Shown here piece by piece: positions 45,086 to 54,969 of a stretch of 64,000 nt of DNA (position 1 is its first letter; every line of letters starts with the position of its first letter). The notes beneath the pieces were generated by a model. That model did not search any database and had not been told where the DNA came from. It was given only the letters and a program-made list of their open reading frames with translations. The position numbers and the translations under genes were made by a program. Location: the NCBI RefSeq assembly GCF_002310815.1, contig NZ_CP011033.1, positions 434,001 to 498,000 on the forward strand, in the 5' to 3' direction. This DNA comes from Pseudoalteromonas tunicata (GTDB taxonomy: Bacteria; Pseudomonadota; Gammaproteobacteria; Enterobacterales; Alteromonadaceae).

Positions 45086-47151
45086 AGTTGATGCTCAAAT
45101 GCGGCGGCACTGATAGGCTTTGAAATAAAATATCCTTGGACAAAATCACATTGCGCTTGCGCTAAGAAATCAAGTTGCCGTTGGCTTTCAACACCTTCAG
45201 CGATAACTTTAAGTCCTAATTTATGCGCCATAACAATGATGGCCTCACACAATGCTTGATTATTTTGGTTGTGTTCTAAATCATTAATAAAGGCTCGGTC
45301 AATTTTTAAAAAATTAATATCAAATTTGGTTAAATACGATAGTGATGAATAACCAGTGCCAAAATCATCAAGGGAAATATCCATCCCATTATTTTGAAAG
45401 TAAAGTAGTTTGTCTTTTATACCTTGAGTATCATCAAGTAATAATCCTTCGGTAATTTCAATACAGATCCCCTTAATAAGGCCAAGGTTTTTAAGTAATT
45501 CCACCCATTTTTGATCGGCATTAGGATCAGGGTTTTGAAATTGAACTGGCGAGCGGTTAATGCTTATTTCAAAACTAGGATCTATTTCTTGCTGCCATTT
45601 AAGTGCTTGCTTGGCTGCGTTGTAAAAGACCCAATTACCGATTTCGATAATCACTCCAGAACGTTCAGCTAAAGGGATAAAATCTGCAGGACTAATTAAA
45701 CCAAGTTCTGGATGATCCCAACGGACTAATGCTTCAGCTTTGGTAATTTTCCTGCTGGGTAGAGCCATAATTGGCTGATAAACGACATGAAAATGCTGCT
45801 CAATAATCGCTAAATGCAGCTCTTGGGTAAGATTGCGTGTGTGGTCGGCTTGCTCTTGCATCGCAAAGGTAAAATAACTAAAACGTTTTCGACCATTTTC
45901 TTTTGAGCGGTACATCGCTTGATCGGCAAATTTTAGCAGTTCATCAATTTTTTCGCTGTGATCAGGAAATAGCGTAATTCCGATACTTGCGGAGATAAAA
46001 ATTGATTCTCCATCAATGTAAAATGGTAACTCTATGGTTTGGATTAGCTTTTGGGCAAGAGAATCGATATCACAGGTTTGATTTATATGCGGGATCAAGG
46101 CGGTAAATTCATCACCGCCAATACGACCAATGGTATCGGACTCGCGAAGAATAAGCTGCAGTCGCTCAGCAACTTCAATGAGAAGTTGATCACCAGCGCC
46201 ATGCCCAAGGGTATCGTTCACTTCTTTGAAATGGTCTAAATCTATAAAAAATAATGCAAATTTTTGTTGATACCGCTTACTTTCGCTAATTTCTTGTTTC
46301 AGCCTTTCTGTGAACATATTCCGATTTGGTAAGCCGGTTAAGTGATCAAAGTTAGCTTGTTGCCATATCATTTGTTGTGATTGATGTTTTAAGGTGATGT
46401 CGACCATCGAGCCCACCATGCGAGTAGGGTAGCCATGCTCATCACGCAATGCTTCACCAACAACCGTAAACCATAATACTTTCTTTTTTTGCGAAATTAA
46501 GCGGCATTCAATATTAAATGGTTTATCAGCATCATCTAGGTGGTTTTGAAGTTGAGTTTCAAATATATCGAGGTCATCTGGATGAATTTGATCTGTCCAC
46601 GAAGACCAGCTTGTACCAAATAATAAGTTATCAAAACCCAATAAATCGGAAAACTTAGCTGAATAATGGACGACATCGTTGAGGATATCCCAGTCCCAAA
46701 TCCCAGCACCTGAACTCTTAAGTGCTAATTCATACCTTTGTTGGTTGTCTTTGAGTTGTTGCTGAGACAAGCACAGCTCAGTGACATCCTCAACACAGCC
46801 AATAAAGGCAATAAGTTGCTGATCTTTAAACACAGGCACAGCATTTATGGTCAGATAAAGTTCAACTTGCTCAGGTAAATGGACTCGAAATGTATAATTA
46901 AAAGCTTGTTCTTTTTTGATGCAGCGACACCAATGTTTAACAACTGCCATTTTATCATCGGGATGAAAATGGCGGGTGTATGAAAAACCAAGGCTTAGTT
47001 GGTCATCTAACCCTAAGAGTTGCTTAAATGTGGCATTACTAAAAGTACAATGGCCAGCCAAATCAACTTCAAAAATTCCCGTAGGCACATGCTCAGCGAG
47101 GTGTTGATAATCAGTGATTAGAGTTAAATTATTTGGCCGTTGGTTTGGCAC
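45052..47151 (-). CDS. PAS-PAS-GGDEF-EAL c-di-GMP enzyme
   Basis: About 699 residues, with two PAS/PAC units (from GIFEVDLAGHCTFSN and from GAGIWDWDILNDVVHYS), then GGDEF, then EAL. The GGDEF motif is intact in GRIGGDEFTALIP, with an RxxD I-site (RESD) five residues before it. The EAL domain has KAEALVRWDHP and DDFGTGYSSLSYL. Both activities are therefore possible. I prefer the GTG at 47151, six bases after AAGGGG, over a longer frame to 47229. No membrane segment remains, so it is cytoplasmic. Confidence 0.9.
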   Translation of the reverse strand: MPNQRPNNLTLITDYQHLAEHVPTGIFEVDLAGHCTFSNATFKQLLGLDDQLSLGFSYTRHFHPDDKMAVVKHWCRCIKKEQAFNYTFRVHLPEQVELYLTINAVPVFKDQQLIAFIGCVEDVTELCLSQQQLKDNQQRYELALKSSGAGIWDWDILNDVVHYSAKFSDLLGFDNLLFGTSWSSWTDQIHPDDLDIFETQLQNHLDDADKPFNIECRLISQKKKVLWFTVVGEALRDEHGYPTRMVGSMVDITLKHQSQQMIWQQANFDHLTGLPNRNMFTERLKQEISESKRYQQKFALFFIDLDHFKEVNDTLGHGAGDQLLIEVAERLQLILRESDTIGRIGGDEFTALIPHINQTCDIDSLAQKLIQTIELPFYIDGESIFISASIGITLFPDHSEKIDELLKFADQAMYRSKENGRKRFSYFTFAMQEQADHTRNLTQELHLAIIEQHFHVVYQPIMALPSRKITKAEALVRWDHPELGLISPADFIPLAERSGVIIEIGNWVFYNAAKQALKWQQEIDPSFEISINRSPVQFQNPDPNADQKWVELLKNLGLIKGICIEITEGLLLDDTQGIKDKLLYFQNNGMDISLDDFGTGYSSLSYLTKFDINFLKIDRAFINDLEHNQNNQALCEAIIVMAHKLGLKVIAEGVESQRQLDFLAQAQCDFVQGYFISKPISAAAFEHQLKSPAPFGNAK

Positions 47152-47354
47152 GATATCCCCTTGATGTCGCTTTATAATGATTACCGTTAAGGAAAAAACG
47201 ATTTTTAATTTTTTTACTGTCCAACTCATTAATTATCTTAGTACAAGTTTTATTTTTTTAAATAAACAACTATGTTTAACAAATAAAAACAGTGATATGG
47301 CATTTAGTATCAAGTTGAACTCTGAGACATCAGTCATTTAGCTAGGGGAATACA

Positions 47355-47723
47355 TTGTCTGATATAAAAAAAATAATGATCGTTGATGATAGTCGAGTTT
47401 CTCGTATGATGATAAAAGCTAATTTGCTGGCAAAACATCCAGATTGGCAAATATTTGAAGCTCAGGATGGGCAAGATACCTTAACTAAAATTGCCAATTT
47501 AGATGTCGATTATTTTACTGTTGACTTAAACATGCCAGGAATCGATGGGCTGAGCTTAATTGAGCAATTAAAACCACAATTTCCAGCCAGTAAATTTGTA
47601 CTGTTAACGGCCAATATTCAGCAAGCTACCCACGACAAGGCTGAGGCTCTATGCATTAAATGTGTTAATAAACCTATAACTGAAACCAGCATATCGACTA
47701 TTTTGGACTTTTTTCATGCCTAA
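47355..47723 (+). CDS. CheY-like response regulator
   Basis: A 122-residue stand-alone receiver. The acidic pair is in IMIVDDSRVSR, the phospho-Asp in YFTVDLNMPGIDG (D57) and the conserved Lys in CVNKPITE. The start is TTG, with AGGGGAA six bases upstream. It overlaps the CheC-like gene by eight bases and is the first of three signalling genes. Confidence 0.88.
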   Translation: MSDIKKIMIVDDSRVSRMMIKANLLAKHPDWQIFEAQDGQDTLTKIANLDVDYFTVDLNMPGIDGLSLIEQLKPQFPASKFVLLTANIQQATHDKAEALCIKCVNKPITETSISTILDFFHA

Positions 47724-48321
47724 ACAGGTACTCTTGGACGAGTTAGAACATGACTTATTAGTTGAACTATTTAATATAGGCGTTGGACGTGCCGCCGATT
47801 CTCTTAGTCAAATTGTTAATCAAGAAATTAAGCTTTCTGTGCCTGATATTGAGCATATTTCGGTTAATCAGTTAGCAATAAAATTAGGTAATGGACAAGA
47901 GATTTGCAGTGTTTCCCAATATATGAAAGGCAGTTTTGAAGCCAATACCATATTGCTTTTCCCTCAACATAGCAGCATGGAGGTGGTGAGTAAAATGTTG
48001 GGTGAGGGCGTCTCAGCAGAAACATTAGCAGAGCTACATCAAGAAGGCTTTTCAGAAATAGGTAATATTGTATTAAACGCGTGTATAGGAGCTTTTGGCG
48101 AATCGATAGAAGAAGTGTTTGATGTCAGTTTGCCTGTGTATAGTATGGGGACTGCGCAGGATGTAATTGCAGCAGGAAATCTTAATCAAGTGTTGTTTAT
48201 TCGTATTAATTTGTTACTCAGTACCAGTCATGTTGAAGGTTATTTAGTCTTTTTGTTAGAGCATTTTTCGTTTGAAAAACTAAAAAATGTGATGCAGAAA
48301 ATAATTAATGGGCTAATTTAA
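47716..48321 (+). CDS. CheC-like phosphatase
   Basis: A 201-residue protein with the two CheC/CheX/FliY-type signature helices, ELFNIGVGRAADSLSQIV (about residues 16-33) and FSEIGNIVLNACIGAFGE (about 114-131), each with the E-x2-N pair that removes phosphate from CheY-P. CheC is uncommon in gammaproteobacteria. The neighbouring receiver is the likely substrate. It is followed two bases later by a hybrid kinase gene. Confidence 0.8.
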   Translation: MPKQVLLDELEHDLLVELFNIGVGRAADSLSQIVNQEIKLSVPDIEHISVNQLAIKLGNGQEICSVSQYMKGSFEANTILLFPQHSSMEVVSKMLGEGVSAETLAELHQEGFSEIGNIVLNACIGAFGESIEEVFDVSLPVYSMGTAQDVIAAGNLNQVLFIRINLLLSTSHVEGYLVFLLEHFSFEKLKNVMQKIINGLI

Positions 48322-48323
48322 TC

Positions 48324-50270
48324 GTGAATAGCATCATTCCTCAATATGCTGTACTTGATCAACTAAGCATCGGTGTATTTATTGTTGATGCCGAGTTTAA
48401 CATTCAGTTTTGGAATACTTGGATGGCTAATAGTAGTCAGCTCAGTGCCGAAAATGTGGTGGGACAGTCTTTATTTAATCTTTACCCACAATTAATCAAT
48501 AGCCGCTTAAATCATGCTCTGATTGCCTCTAAAGAGCAAAAGTTACCTTCGGTTTTATCGCGTGTTTTTAATGCCAGCCCATTGCCTTTATTTAACCAAG
48601 CAAAACAATTAATTAAACAAAGTATTACCGTAAAACCAGCAAGCATGTGTGAATCATGCTCTATTATCCAAGTTATTGATGTGAGTAATGCAGTCGCTCG
48701 AGAAAAGGCACTTGAAAAACAAGTCCTTGAACGTCAACGTGCTGAGGCTGCCAAAAGTGCTTTTTTGGCCAACATGAGTCATGAAATTCGTACTCCACTT
48801 AACGGGGTGATTGGCATGCTTGAATTAGTTGCCGATGAACCTTTGTCAGATAAATTGCAGCAGTTTTTACAAATAGCGAGCAATAGCGCTGAATCATTAC
48901 TCTTTATAATCAATGATATACTCGATTTTTCTAAGATTGAAGCGGGCAAAGTAGACATTGATCCGGTGGAATTTGAGTTACTTACTTTTTTTGAAGATAT
49001 CATAGCCAGTTTTATTCCCGCAGCGAATAAAAAAGCGATTAGTTTAATTTTTGATAGTTCACATTTAGAAACCACTTTGGTTCGAGCTGATAAACAAAGA
49101 GTGAGGCAAATATTAGTTAATTTATTGAGTAATGCGATTAAGTTTACTGAGCAAGGAGAAGTCGTCGTTGAGGTTTACCTACAAAAAATTGACAGCCAGA
49201 CGGCTCAACTAGTATGTAAGGTACTCGATACCGGAATCGGAATTGAAGCGCATGTTATAGCTAAATTGTTTGAGCCTTTTCAGCAATCAGATAGCTCTAT
49301 TTCTCGTCGGTTTGGCGGAACGGGTTTAGGCCTTGCAATTGCTAAACAGCTTTGTCACTTGATGGGAGGGGAGCTCACTTTATCAAGCAAAGTTGGCAAA
49401 GGGAGCTGTTTTGAATTTGAAATATTACTCGTGACTGAAAATATTCCATCATCCCAACAATTTTTGCACACTAGTCGTTGTTTAATTGCTGAATCTAATC
49501 GCACGCAAAGTGCTTTGTTACAAAAACAATTAGAAACTTGGGGAGCAACAGTTATTCGGACTTTTGATAGTACTCAAACTGGATTAGCATTAGCAGCAAA
49601 TCCAAGATTTGATCACTTATTTATTGCAGAAAAATTGTTCCTTGCAAACAAGATATTTATTAATACATGGCAAAAAGAACAACAAGGTCAGGTTATTGTT
49701 TTGCAAGATCATTGGCAAGAATCGTTAGATAAATACAATACTTGGCACCTCACAAAGCCCCTTTTTAAAACTCAAATATTATCCGTATTGCATAAACATC
49801 GTCCACGTAACACAGTATCTTTGCCAAAAACAGCATCCGCAAAACAAACAGCTAATACCTCACGCAATCATCAGTGCATTTTAGTGGTTGAAGATAATCC
49901 AATTAATCAAATAGTAGCTAAAGAATGCCTTAAAAAATTAGGTTACCAATATGCAGTGGTTGAACATGGCCAAGCAGCGCTTGATTATTTAAATACTCAC
50001 CCAACGCCGCAAATCAATCTAATCCTTATGGACTGTCAAATGCCGATAATGGATGGATTTACCGCTACCGCAAAAATTAGGGCAGGAGAAGCCACTGAGT
50101 TTTATCAACACATTCCTATTTTAGCGTTAACAGCCAATGTTATTGAGAGTGAACGCGAACGTTGTTTACAAATAGGGATGAATGATTTTTTAGCTAAACC
50201 GATAAGTTTAGATATTCTCGCCTCATTACTTGATAAATGGCTAATGGCTAAAATTCAACAGGTTAATTAA
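48324..50270 (+). CDS. Hybrid sensor kinase with pseudo-receiver and receiver
   Basis: A 648-residue cytoplasmic hybrid kinase with a GTG start. The order is PAS (about 1-125), a short coil, HisKA with FLANMSHEIRTPLNG (H153), HATPase (LVNLLSNAIKFTEQGE, DTGIGIEAHVI, RFGGTGLGLAIAKQL), a degenerate receiver (about 385-480, where FIAEKL stands in place of the phospho-Asp strand), and an intact receiver with LILMDCQMPIMDG (D570) and FLAKPISLD. It lies in an operon with CheY- and CheC-like proteins, so the three probably form one phospho-signalling module. Confidence 0.88.
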   Translation: MNSIIPQYAVLDQLSIGVFIVDAEFNIQFWNTWMANSSQLSAENVVGQSLFNLYPQLINSRLNHALIASKEQKLPSVLSRVFNASPLPLFNQAKQLIKQSITVKPASMCESCSIIQVIDVSNAVAREKALEKQVLERQRAEAAKSAFLANMSHEIRTPLNGVIGMLELVADEPLSDKLQQFLQIASNSAESLLFIINDILDFSKIEAGKVDIDPVEFELLTFFEDIIASFIPAANKKAISLIFDSSHLETTLVRADKQRVRQILVNLLSNAIKFTEQGEVVVEVYLQKIDSQTAQLVCKVLDTGIGIEAHVIAKLFEPFQQSDSSISRRFGGTGLGLAIAKQLCHLMGGELTLSSKVGKGSCFEFEILLVTENIPSSQQFLHTSRCLIAESNRTQSALLQKQLETWGATVIRTFDSTQTGLALAANPRFDHLFIAEKLFLANKIFINTWQKEQQGQVIVLQDHWQESLDKYNTWHLTKPLFKTQILSVLHKHRPRNTVSLPKTASAKQTANTSRNHQCILVVEDNPINQIVAKECLKKLGYQYAVVEHGQAALDYLNTHPTPQINLILMDCQMPIMDGFTATAKIRAGEATEFYQHIPILALTANVIESERERCLQIGMNDFLAKPISLDILASLLDKWLMAKIQQVN

Positions 50271-50272
50271 AC

Positions 50273-50824
50273 CTAAGCAGAGCCTTTTAGTGTTTGTGTA
50301 AGTACAAGCAATTGCTGCGCTAAAAACTCAATTTTAATATTCGACAATTGTCGATAATCAAAATAGGGGCACACAATTACTTTATTATTTTTATCGATAG
50401 CAAATTCATCATTAAGCCACACCCAGCTGCTATTTATTTGTGCGGTGCGCTGTAATTCATTTGCATAGGTTCGGCCGCAAATAATATGAATAGTATTACG
50501 ATGTGGTTTTAAAATTGGAGCTGAAAATAACAATGCGGTGCCACTGCCAGTTTGTAAAAGTGTTTTATCACGATACGCCTGCCAAGTAGGCTCAGTTTGA
50601 AAATGTGCAAAGTGTTTATTATCGAGGCTGTATAAAAGTTTGGCATAGACATTAAAGACTTTACGCCAGCCATTACCACAATGTTTACCAATATGGGCAA
50701 TTTCGTCGTGACTTAAACTATGCAGTGATGCTAAAAATGGGTAGGGTTCAATCAACGGGCGGTTAGCGATGTACACCGCAATGTCGAAGTTTGGGCAACC
50801 AAGGCCAATAGTGTGTTTCTTCAT
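50273..50824 (-). CDS. Conserved hypothetical protein
   Basis: A 183-residue soluble protein beginning MKKHTIGLGCPNFDIAVYIA. It has no signal peptide, membrane segment or known catalytic motif. GKHCGNGWRKVFNVYAKLLY and a TWQAYRDKTLLQTGSGTALL segment look conserved. It resembles a small gammaproteobacterial family (DUF6942-like), which I state with low certainty. I chose the ATG at 50824 because the longer frame to 50860 adds an unlikely hydrophobic start. It is convergent with the hybrid kinase gene, two bases away. Confidence 0.6.
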   Translation of the reverse strand: MKKHTIGLGCPNFDIAVYIANRPLIEPYPFLASLHSLSHDEIAHIGKHCGNGWRKVFNVYAKLLYSLDNKHFAHFQTEPTWQAYRDKTLLQTGSGTALLFSAPILKPHRNTIHIICGRTYANELQRTAQINSSWVWLNDEFAIDKNNKVIVCPYFDYRQLSNIKIEFLAQQLLVLTQTLKGSA

Positions 50825-50907
50825 AATAAGTAATCTCACTATTAATAATAAATCTATCAACCAGCTATTTTAAATCTGGTGGTGTTGGATTTACGTGTAA
50901 TAGTTAT

Positions 50908-50936
50908 AAAAACGAGCAGCAAGGCTACTCGTTTTT
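50908..50936 (-). terminator. Terminator after cioB
   Basis: AAAAACGAG and CTCGTTTTT form a 9-bp stem with A and T runs, 18 bp downstream of the cioB stop codon. Confidence 0.75.
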
Positions 50937-50953
50937 AAAAGGCTTAATGTTAT

Positions 50954-51952
50954 TTAGTAATATTTAAGGTCTTGTACTTTACCCCAAAATACCCGATAGG
51001 AATATGCGGTATAAAGTAAGATGGTAGGAATAACGACAATTGCGCCCCAGAATAAGAAACTCAGTGACTCAGGTGCTGCCACCGCTTGCCAAATAGTTAG
51101 TTTACTCGGCACTATGTCAGGGAAAAAGCTAAAACCAAGAGCAAAAAAACTGATGCAAAAAATAGCCACAACCGCAACAAAAGGCTGCCAACAACTTTTT
51201 TCAGGGTCGAGAGCTAAACGAGTTAAATGCAAATAACAAAGTATAAAAAGTAAACCACAAATAATAGGCAGTGGCAGCAACCAAAGCCCATTAGGCCAAT
51301 TAAACCATTTGGCAAAAATCTCAGGTTTAAGTGCTAAATTTACAAACGATACCGCTAAAATACCGACCAAAGAAATCAAGCTGGCTTTTTTAGCCCAGCC
51401 AATTGCACGCTGCTGTAATTGGTGCTCTGTTTTCATTACTAACCAAGTGGCACCAATAAAACAATACGCGGCTGAAACACCAAACGCACTTAAACACGCA
51501 AAAGCATAAGCTTGCCATGTTTGCTCAAACGCCATGATGTATAAACCCAACATATAACCTTGGCTTAATGAAGCGATAAGAGAGCCAAACTTAAACACCT
51601 TGTTCCAGGTAGGCTTATGACTAAACACCGCTTTGGCACGAAAATCAAAGGCCACACCGCGCATAATCAAACCAATCAGTAGGACCACGGCAGGTAAATA
51701 CAGCGCTTTAAGTACCATGCTGTGCGCTGCCGGAAAAGCAATCAGCATTAAGCCAACAGCCAGTACCAACCAGGTTTCATTGGCGTCCCAAAATGGGCCA
51801 ATAGAGGCAATCATGGTATCGGATTCTTTATCATCATCGAGGGGAATGAGCATACCAACACCCAAGTCGTAACCATCTAAAATGGCATACAATAAAATAG
51901 ATAGCCCCATCAAGCCGACAAAAATAATGGCCAGCAGAGATTGATCAAGCAT
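50954..51952 (-). CDS. cioB: Cytochrome bd-type quinol oxidase subunit II
   Basis: A 332-residue membrane protein of the CydB family with about eight hydrophobic segments. Family motifs include YAILDGYDLGVGML near the start and FWDANETWLVLAVGLMLIAFP. It overlaps the subunit I gene by eight bases. Length and sequence style are closer to CioB than to E. coli CydB. Forms the quinol oxidase with CioA. Confidence 0.92.
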   Translation of the reverse strand: MLDQSLLAIIFVGLMGLSILLYAILDGYDLGVGMLIPLDDDKESDTMIASIGPFWDANETWLVLAVGLMLIAFPAAHSMVLKALYLPAVVLLIGLIMRGVAFDFRAKAVFSHKPTWNKVFKFGSLIASLSQGYMLGLYIMAFEQTWQAYAFACLSAFGVSAAYCFIGATWLVMKTEHQLQQRAIGWAKKASLISLVGILAVSFVNLALKPEIFAKWFNWPNGLWLLPLPIICGLLFILCYLHLTRLALDPEKSCWQPFVAVVAIFCISFFALGFSFFPDIVPSKLTIWQAVAAPESLSFLFWGAIVVIPTILLYTAYSYRVFWGKVQDLKYY

Positions 51953-53318
51953 TGGCAGTCTCCTTAGCTGTTAAACGTTGTGGATTTAAACGTCTGTCTT
52001 CAGCATCACTAATTTCTTCAATTTCAACCGCATGGCGCGCCATGTTAAAAATGGTATGTAAATACGCAGCCATTAAAATTACATAGGTCAGTAAATAAAG
52101 CGTCAGTGAAATACCGACATTAACTGGCGCAATATCGGTTGCAGCATCTTTAACAGTCAGTACGCCTGACACTAAATAAGGTTGGCGACCAATTTCGGTC
52201 ACATACCAGCCTGCCAGTGTCGCAACCCAACCCGAAAAGCTCATCGCAACTGCTACTTTTAGTAGCCAATTTGGCAGTTGACCTTTTTTAAACAAGTAAA
52301 AACAGCCCAACCATGCAATGGCAATCATCAACATGCCCATGCCCACCATGATGCGAAAAGCAAAAAAGACAGGTTTAACGGGTGGGTGCTTACCTTCAAA
52401 TTCGTTTAAGCCTTTGATTTCACCGTCAAGTTCATGAGTTAAAATGAGGCTCGCCATTTTTGGGATCGCAATTTCAAAATGATTTTTTTGCTCTTTTTCG
52501 TCTGGGATGGCAAACAACAAGAGCGGAGCGCCTTTCTCGGTGTGCCAGACGCCTTCCATAGCCGCTATTTTCTGTGGCTGGTGTTTAAGCGTATTGAGGC
52601 CATGTAAATCACCGACAAAGACCTGCAGTGGTGTCAGCACTGCTGCAACAATCAGGGCAATTTTTAAGGTTAATTTTGGTGCGCGTTTAGTATCACCGCG
52701 CAGTAAACGATAACTGCTAATACCAATAATTAAAAACGAGGCTGTGATCCCTGAGGCGATTAACATATGACTTAAGCGATAAGGAAATGACGGATTAAAA
52801 ATAATCGCCAGCCAATCGGTAGGAAAGGCCACGCCATCGCGCATTTCAAATCCGGTTGGTGTTTGCATCCAAGAGTTAAGAGATAAAATCCAAAACGCCG
52901 ATAAACTAGTACCCACAGCAACCACTAAGGCCGCAAAGGTATGTACTTTAGATGGTACGCGGGTTAAACCAAACAGCATAATGCCTAAAAAAGTTGCTTC
53001 TAAAAAGAATGCCGTTAACACTTCGTAACCAAGCAATGGCCCTGCAATATTACCGACTTTTTCCATAAAACCTGGCCAATTGGTACCAAATTGAAATGAC
53101 ATGGTAATACCACTTACAACGCCAATGGCAAAGGTGAGGGCAAAAATCTTAACCCAAAATCGATAAGCACGCATCCAAATCGGGTCTTGGCTTAAATCAA
53201 AGCGCAGTTTGAAATAAAACAAAAACCAACACAAGGCGATGGTGATAGTCGGAAACAAAATATGAAAACTGATATTTGTAGCAAACTGAATTCGCGACAA
53301 CATCAAGGTATCTAACAT
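51945..53318 (-). CDS. cioA: Cytochrome bd-type quinol oxidase subunit I (CIO type)
   Basis: A 457-residue haem-bearing subunit with about nine membrane segments. The haem-ligand region SRIQFATNISFHILFPTITI is at the N-terminus. QFGTNWPGFMEKVGNIAGPL and ALVVAVGTSLSAFWILSLNSW are typical. The Q-loop is short, which marks the cyanide-insensitive (Cio) subgroup of bd oxidases. GGAGGT precedes the ATG. It oxidises quinol and reduces oxygen to water without proton pumping. Confidence 0.93.
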   Translation of the reverse strand: MLDTLMLSRIQFATNISFHILFPTITIALCWFLFYFKLRFDLSQDPIWMRAYRFWVKIFALTFAIGVVSGITMSFQFGTNWPGFMEKVGNIAGPLLGYEVLTAFFLEATFLGIMLFGLTRVPSKVHTFAALVVAVGTSLSAFWILSLNSWMQTPTGFEMRDGVAFPTDWLAIIFNPSFPYRLSHMLIASGITASFLIIGISSYRLLRGDTKRAPKLTLKIALIVAAVLTPLQVFVGDLHGLNTLKHQPQKIAAMEGVWHTEKGAPLLLFAIPDEKEQKNHFEIAIPKMASLILTHELDGEIKGLNEFEGKHPPVKPVFFAFRIMVGMGMLMIAIAWLGCFYLFKKGQLPNWLLKVAVAMSFSGWVATLAGWYVTEIGRQPYLVSGVLTVKDAATDIAPVNVGISLTLYLLTYVILMAAYLHTIFNMARHAVEIEEISDAEDRRLNPQRLTAKETANA

Positions 53319-53351
53319 GGCAAACCTCCAGCCAACACATTACACGACGGT

Positions 53352-53384
53352 AAAAAAAACGGCGCTGTTATTTAACAGAGCCGC
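53352..53384 (-). terminator. Terminator between the GbsR-type gene and cioA
   Basis: On the minus strand CGGCTCTGTT and AACAGCGCCG form a stem followed by eight T. The stop codon of the regulator lies inside the hairpin. It implies that cioAB have their own promoter or depend on read-through. Confidence 0.8.
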
Positions 53385-53916
53385 TTTTCAAAATTCTATC
53401 TTTTAGGTCTAATACTTTGCCCACACCGGACCCTAATTTCATTAAGGTATTGAGTTTTTCTGGGCTCATACGTTGTAACTCACTGGCCCATTGGGTAATG
53501 GTTTCGAGTAAGTCATGAATTTCATGCATTTTTTGTTGGGCATACACTTCTTGTTGGTTAGCGGGTTCATCAAGCAAGTTATCACGTAATAATGACAATG
53601 TAGGGTCCATTTCACGTTTACGGCGCTCTTCAAATACCCGATTAGCCATTTCCCAAATACTGCCTGCTGGTACGTAATAATCTTTGCGATCGCCAGCTTT
53701 ATGTTGCAAGTTAACCAATCGCCAAGACTGTAGCTCTTTTATTCCCATGCTGACGTTGCCACGCGAAATATTAAGTGCCTCGGCAATATCAACCGCACTA
53801 AGCGCTTCTTCACTGATTAATATTAAGCCGTACATTTGGCCCACAGTGCGGTTAAACCCCCAGCGACTGCCCATTTCTCCGCAGTGCATCACAAATGACT
53901 CAATTTTTGGTGACAT
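53368..53916 (-). CDS. GbsR/MarR-family regulator
   Basis: A 182-residue winged-helix regulator of the GbsR type. It begins MSPKIESFVMHCGEMGSRWG and contains ALSAVDIAEALNISRGNVSM with the recognition helix, then GDRKDYYVPAGSIWEMANRV. It lies 50 bp upstream of cioAB on the same strand and is the obvious candidate to control the oxidase. The ATG at 53916 or 53925 could be used; neither has a clear ribosome site. Confidence 0.8.
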   Translation of the reverse strand: MSPKIESFVMHCGEMGSRWGFNRTVGQMYGLILISEEALSAVDIAEALNISRGNVSMGIKELQSWRLVNLQHKAGDRKDYYVPAGSIWEMANRVFEERRKREMDPTLSLLRDNLLDEPANQQEVYAQQKMHEIHDLLETITQWASELQRMSPEKLNTLMKLGSGVGKVLDLKDRILKSGSVK

Positions 53917-53925
53917 TATCAACAT

Positions 53926-54282
53926 AGTTTTATTTCTGAAGTTTCAGTATTTTCTGAAAGTTTAAACTGTTATTGATTTAGGTCAAGGATTTTGTGATTA
54001 GTTTTTGAGTAATAAAACGAAGGCAATAGCGTAGGATAACAACCAAAGGCAAAAATCAAAGAAAGTTAATCGCTATAGTTTTTTAAGGTTAGGCTTTTTA
54101 TCGGGACATGTATTTACTATCAAACTTAGGTTATTTCTTTCTGGGTAGTAACTTTTTGTTTATTAGCGAAATTTGAAGCTCCAAGAACGTGTTTATCTTA
54201 AGCCTTACTTGGCAAAAAAGCCCCAATCAAGTTTGAGTTGCAAACATACTATAGGGCTGGTTTCAAACATTTAAAACTGTGA
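53926..54282. other. Intergenic region with a branched terminator
   Basis: About 357 bp without a gene. The left part should hold the GbsR-type gene's promoter. At 54214-54258 a hairpin (AGCCC/GGGCT with an inner GTTTG/CAAAC stem) is followed by six T on the minus strand; it terminates the membrane-protein gene to its right. Confidence 0.55.
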
Positions 54283-54969
54283 TTAGTCGCCTTCTAATAA
54301 CTGCTCCATGCTTAACCCTGTTAAGCGCGTCAGAGTACGCCAGATATAAAACAAAATAGCTACCATCATGAGCCAAGCAGGGATAGCAATCATTGGGTAA
54401 CTTAATAATGTGAGCTCGCCTAGTTGTTCGTTAAATGCTTCACTGCCCGTTGGAGCTGTTACTAGCCAAGTAGCGAGCACAAAGTTCATCACAGATGAAA
54501 AAACAAAGGTCAATGATAAGTAAAAGTTGGCTTGTCTAATGCGGGCATTAAACTCTTGCGTCGTTCCTGTCTCTTCTAAACGTTGGTTAATAAGATTGGT
54601 ATTCATCACACCGGTGTCGAGTAAAAACTTGCGCACCAGTGGGCTTTTACCAAATCCTGATGCAAACACAATTAGACCAAATACCGCAGGCACTAATGCT
54701 TCTTTAACTGCTAGCCATTTAGTATCAAGTTCAAATAAACCTATGCCCCCGGTTAGGAGTACGCTTACTAAGCCCAGTGCAGCAATAAAATTTACCGTTT
54801 TACTTTTAGCTAAATCGTAGGCACCCCAACCTAAAGGAAATGCCAAGGCAATGAGTAACGCATACAAGGGACCCAGTTGTTCAGGTGAACTGAGCTTCAT
54901 TAAAATGACAGAAGGAGCGACGACACTAAAAATAATATCGAGCAATAGGTTGTTTTTCTTAGCTGGCAT
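54283..54969 (-). CDS. VC0807-family membrane protein
   Basis: A 228-residue integral membrane protein with about six hydrophobic segments. It carries the conserved LLLDIIFSVVAPSVILMKLS start, FPLGWGAYDL, and FGKSPLVRKFLLDTGVMNT in the middle. I recognise the VC0807 family, related to intracellular septation protein A. Function is unknown. Monocistronic, followed by its own terminator. Confidence 0.75.
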   Translation of the reverse strand: MPAKKNNLLLDIIFSVVAPSVILMKLSSPEQLGPLYALLIALAFPLGWGAYDLAKSKTVNFIAALGLVSVLLTGGIGLFELDTKWLAVKEALVPAVFGLIVFASGFGKSPLVRKFLLDTGVMNTNLINQRLEETGTTQEFNARIRQANFYLSLTFVFSSVMNFVLATWLVTAPTGSEAFNEQLGELTLLSYPMIAIPAWLMMVAILFYIWRTLTRLTGLSMEQLLEGD

